From the NCBI RefSeq assembly GCF_001870465.1, contig NZ_MDGK01000055.1:124001-188000 (forward strand): a stretch of DNA of 64,000 nt, in the 5' to 3' direction. The position numbers were made by a program, and so were the translations under genes. Shown here piece after piece: positions 61,325 through 64,000 of this stretch; the stretch's first letter is position 1, and the number at the start of each line of letters is the position of its first letter. The notes below the pieces were generated by a model that was given only the letters and a program-made list of their open reading frames with translations, ran no database searches and had not been told where the DNA came from. The DNA comes from Pseudomonas extremorientalis (GTDB taxonomy: Bacteria; Pseudomonadota; Gammaproteobacteria; Pseudomonadales; Pseudomonadaceae).

Positions 61325-62515
61325 ATGACCGATGCCGCCCAAGCGCCTCTGCGCCCGCTGGCCGACACTTCACCCTCGGCCGTCGTCGCCGGCTTCATCG
61401 CCATGATGACCGGCTACACCAGCTCCCTGGTCCTGATGTTCCAGGCCGGGCAAGCCGCCGGTTTGACCACGGCGCAGATTTCTTCATGGATCTGGGCGAT
61501 CTCCATCGGCATGGCAGTGTGCAGCATCGGCCTGTCCCTGCGCTATCGCACCCCCATCACCATTGCCTGGTCGACGCCAGGTGCCGCGCTGCTGATCACC
61601 AGCCTGGGCGGTGTGAGCTACGGCGAAGCCATCGGCGCGTACATCACCTGCGCGGTGCTGGTGACGATCTGCGGCTTGACCGGCAGCTTTGAAAAACTGG
61701 TCAAGCGTATCCCGGCGTCATTGGCGGCGGCCCTGCTGGCGGGCATCCTGTTCAAGATCGGCAGCGAGATCTTCGTCGCCGCGCAGCATCGCACCGGGCT
61801 GGTGCTGGGAATGTTCTTCACCTACCTGGTGATCAAGCGCCTGTCGCCGCGTTATGCGGTGCTGGCCGCGCTGCTGATCGGCACCGCGCTGTCGGGGTTG
61901 ATGGGGCTGCTGGACTTCAGCGGTTTCCACCTGGAAGTGGCGACGCCGGTATGGACCACGCCGCACTTTTCGCTGGCGGCGACCATCAGCATCGGCATCC
62001 CATTGTTCGTGGTGGCGATGACCTCGCAGAACATGCCCGGCATCGCCGTGCTGCGGGCCGACGGCTACAACGTGCCGGCCTCGCCGCTGATCACCGCCAC
62101 CGGGCTGGCATCTCTGGTGTTGTCGCCGTTCGGCTCCCACGGCATCAACCTGGCCGCCATCAGCGCAGCGATCTGCACCGGGCCCCATGCCCATGAAGAC
62201 CGCAACAAGCGCTATACCGCAGCCGTGTGGTGCGGGGTGTTCTACGGGATTGCCGGGGTATTCGGCGCGACCTTGGCGGCGCTGTTCGCAGCCTTGCCCA
62301 AGGAACTGGTGCTGTCGATCGCGGCGCTGGCGCTGTTTGGCTCGATCATCAATGGCCTGAGCATCGCCATGAATGAGCCGAAGGAACGTGAAGCGGCGCT
62401 GATCACCTTCATGGTCACGGCGTCTGGCCTGACGCTGTTTTCCATCGGGTCGGCGTTCTGGGGGATTGTGGCGGGGGTGTTGACGCTGCTGATTCTGAAT
62501 TGGCGCAAGGCATAA
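61325..62515 (+). CDS. BenE-family transporter
   Basis: This 396-residue inner-membrane protein has about 12 helices; N-terminal AGFIAMMTGYTSSLVLMFQAGQAAGL and inner TSQNMPGIAVLRADGY are typical of benzoate/H+ symporter BenE relatives. The context (guanine deaminase, xanthine dehydrogenase, its own GntR) makes a purine or related aromatic substrate plausible; benzoate genes are absent. The BenE family is fairly distantly related to purine permeases (NCS2-like fold). A terminator follows its stop directly. Confidence 0.88.
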   Translation: MTDAAQAPLRPLADTSPSAVVAGFIAMMTGYTSSLVLMFQAGQAAGLTTAQISSWIWAISIGMAVCSIGLSLRYRTPITIAWSTPGAALLITSLGGVSYGEAIGAYITCAVLVTICGLTGSFEKLVKRIPASLAAALLAGILFKIGSEIFVAAQHRTGLVLGMFFTYLVIKRLSPRYAVLAALLIGTALSGLMGLLDFSGFHLEVATPVWTTPHFSLAATISIGIPLFVVAMTSQNMPGIAVLRADGYNVPASPLITATGLASLVLSPFGSHGINLAAISAAICTGPHAHEDRNKRYTAAVWCGVFYGIAGVFGATLAALFAALPKELVLSIAALALFGSIINGLSIAMNEPKEREAALITFMVTASGLTLFSIGSAFWGIVAGVLTLLILNWRKA

Positions 62516-62546
62516 AAAAACGGCGACCCTGGGGTCGCCGTTTTTT
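62514..62546. terminator. Bidirectional intrinsic terminator
   Basis: CGGCGACCC (62521-62529) and GGGTCGCCG (62532-62540) form a hairpin with A7 on the left and T6 on the right, so it terminates both the BenE-type gene and the convergent yggL. Confidence 0.93.
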
Positions 62547-62551
62547 CAGTA

Positions 62552-62896
62552 TCACTTAGCCGCGTTGATCGGCTTTTCCGGATACCACACGTCCAGCAGC
62601 GGGCTGACTTCAGCCTTGGTCAGCTCGGAACGGGTTTTCAGCCAGGCTTCAACGGCAGCACGTTGCTCTTCGGAGACCGAGCCACGCTTCTGCAGGCAAA
62701 CCAGACCGTAGTCGTCGCCGCCGACGTAGCCCAGACCATTGGCTTCCATGGCTTCTTTGATGAATGCTTCGAGGAAAGCGTCGATAGCTTCTTCACTCAG
62801 GCCTTCTTTGAAGTCCAGGTTCAGTTCGAAACCCAGCTCTTGAAATTCATCAACGCACAGTTTTTTGCGCAGACGCTGGGAACGGTTAGTCGCCAT
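62552..62896 (-). CDS. YggL family protein (DUF469)
   Basis: This 114-residue cytoplasmic protein has the family start RSQRLRKKLCVDEFQELGFEL and the middle GYVGGDDYG. ATG 62896 has GAGG nine bases before; an ATG 15 bases upstream is less likely. In E. coli YggL associates with the ribosome. It ends next to the shared terminator. Confidence 0.9.
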   Translation of the reverse strand: MATNRSQRLRKKLCVDEFQELGFELNLDFKEGLSEEAIDAFLEAFIKEAMEANGLGYVGGDDYGLVCLQKRGSVSEEQRAAVEAWLKTRSELTKAEVSPLLDVWYPEKPINAAK

Positions 62897-63134
62897 TGGA
62901 ACAATCCTCATAAGTAATAACGGGCGGCACTTTAGCAGTTTAAGGCGGCGATTGCCCGACTCTCTGGGACAGGCGGCACAATGCCTGTAAAAAAAACGCC
63001 TAATACCAGCTATGGTTCAGCTACAAGTGGCTCCACCTTGGGGCATAATGCCGACACTTTCATGACCATTGAGGGATTTTTCTTACTTACCCCTCGCCTT
63101 TTTCACCCTCCTCAGCAGTAGGGTTTTACTTCTT

Positions 63135-64000
63135 ATGATCAAATCGTTGCGTTCCGTTCTGTTTGCCGGTTTTATTCTGCCACTGGCCTTTTCCGTCTCC
63201 GCTGCCCCCGTCAACAATACCCTGCCGCCCAATGTTCAACAGGCGTTGGCCAAAGCCAAACTGCAAAACACTGCGCTGTCGTTGGTGATGATCCCACTGA
63301 ACGGCCCGGGCACGCCCACCGTGTTCAACGCCGACGTGTCGGTGAACCCGGCCTCCACCATGAAGCTGGTCACCACTTACGCGGCCCTGGAAATGCTCGG
63401 CCCCAACCACCAGTGGAAAACCGAGTTCTACACCGATGGCACCCTCAGCGGTGGCGTGTTGCACGGCAACCTGTACCTCAAGGGCGGCGGCGACCCCAAG
63501 CTGAACATGGAAAAACTCTGGCTGCTGATGCGCGACCTGCGCGCCAACGGCGTGCAGCAAGTCACTGGGGACCTGGTGCTGGACCGCAGCTTCTTCAACC
63601 AGCCGCTGTTGCCGGAATTCAACGACGACGGCAACGACGAGAACAAGCCCTTCCTGGTCAAGCCGGACGCGCTGCTGGTCAACCTCAAGGCCCTGCGCTT
63701 CGTGACCCGCAATGATTCGGGCCGGGTACTGGTATCGGTCGAGCCGCCGATTGCCAGCATCCGTATCGACAACCAGGTCAAGGTGTCCAACGCCAAGCAG
63801 TGCACCGGCGACGTACGCTATAACCCGGTCACCGCCGCCGACGGCAGCGTGACGGTAACGGTCAGCGGCCAATTGGCCGATGGCTGCAGCTCGCAGACCT
63901 ACCTGTCGCTGCTGGACCACGCCACCTACACCGCCGGCGCCGTCCGGGCGATCTGGAAGGAACTGGGCGGCACCATCCAGGGCCGTGACATCCAGGCGCC
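63135..64000 (+). CDS. dacB: D-alanyl-D-alanine carboxypeptidase/endopeptidase PBP4, 5' part
   Basis: The gene runs off the right edge, so only 288 codons are present. It has a signal peptide (MIKSLRSVLFAGFILPLAFSVSAA) and the active-site SxxK at residues 74-77 (STMK). GDLVLDRSFF, KGGGDPKLNME and KPDALLVNLK match the PBP4/S13 domain insertions. The SxN motif and KTG triad lie beyond the window or in the last part. It trims periplasmic peptidoglycan. ATG 63135 is used; upstream there is a 237-base gap with no other gene. Confidence 0.9.
   Translation, partial: MIKSLRSVLFAGFILPLAFSVSAAPVNNTLPPNVQQALAKAKLQNTALSLVMIPLNGPGTPTVFNADVSVNPASTMKLVTTYAALEMLGPNHQWKTEFYTDGTLSGGVLHGNLYLKGGGDPKLNMEKLWLLMRDLRANGVQQVTGDLVLDRSFFNQPLLPEFNDDGNDENKPFLVKPDALLVNLKALRFVTRNDSGRVLVSVEPPIASIRIDNQVKVSNAKQCTGDVRYNPVTAADGSVTVTVSGQLADGCSSQTYLSLLDHATYTAGAVRAIWKELGGTIQGRDIQA

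Overview
The window reads as chromosomal DNA of a Pseudomonas of the fluorescens group. Genes are dense and GC-rich. Many intergenic gaps hold the inverted REP element with core GTGGGAGGGGGCTTGCCCCC that is typical of this group. Gene content fits an aerobic gammaproteobacterium: two cbb3 oxidase operons, Anr, HemN, two chemoreceptors, HrpA, AceK, SMC/ZipA/LigA and a xanthine/guanine catabolic cluster. No rRNA, tRNA, CRISPR array, transposase or integrase was seen. One structural RNA was found, the 4.5S SRP RNA.

Layout. 1-8 kb: edge of a FabH-like condensing enzyme, hrpA, three tandem small paralogues rich in PPxY motifs, and aceK. 8-15.4 kb: two methyl-accepting chemotaxis proteins (one Aer-like with a PAS domain), two EamA exporters, a CPBP-family membrane protease and an alpha/beta hydrolase. 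15.4-31.5 kb: an aerobic/microaerobic respiration block. It contains ccoNOQP-1, ccoNOQP-2, the assembly genes ccoGHIS, a TauE/SafE-like membrane gene, hemN, a small coiled-coil gene, the oxygen sensor anr and apt. Anr-type boxes precede ccoN2 (weak), ccoG (strong) and hemN (perfect). 31.6-40.2 kb: acyl-CoA dehydrogenase, recR-ybaB-dnaX, an oxidoreductase, a solute-binding protein, a VOC protein, and a divergent EamA/LysR pair. 40.2-46.1 kb: an accessory-looking stretch beside ffs. It holds a muramidase with a tightly coupled periplasmic partner, a divergent SF1 helicase with a small coiled-coil partner, and a putative metallopeptidase. 46.1-53.9 kb: ligA, zipA, smc and a GntR regulator. 54-62.5 kb: purine catabolism (xdhABC, guaD, a GntR regulator and a BenE-type transporter). 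62.5-64 kb: yggL and the start of dacB.

How the parts work together. CcoG/H/I/S supply copper and maturation functions for both cbb3 oxidases. Anr and HemN link oxygen level to heme supply and oxidase expression. XdhABC and GuaD convert guanine and hypoxanthine to xanthine and urate. Two tandem inverted repeats before xdhA, and another motif between the GntR gene and benE, are the likely control points.

The observations I rate most worth following are the PPxY small-protein trio (5196-6110), the muramidase/periplasmic-partner pair (40235-41873) and the SF1 helicase/coiled-coil pair next to ffs (42031-44426).
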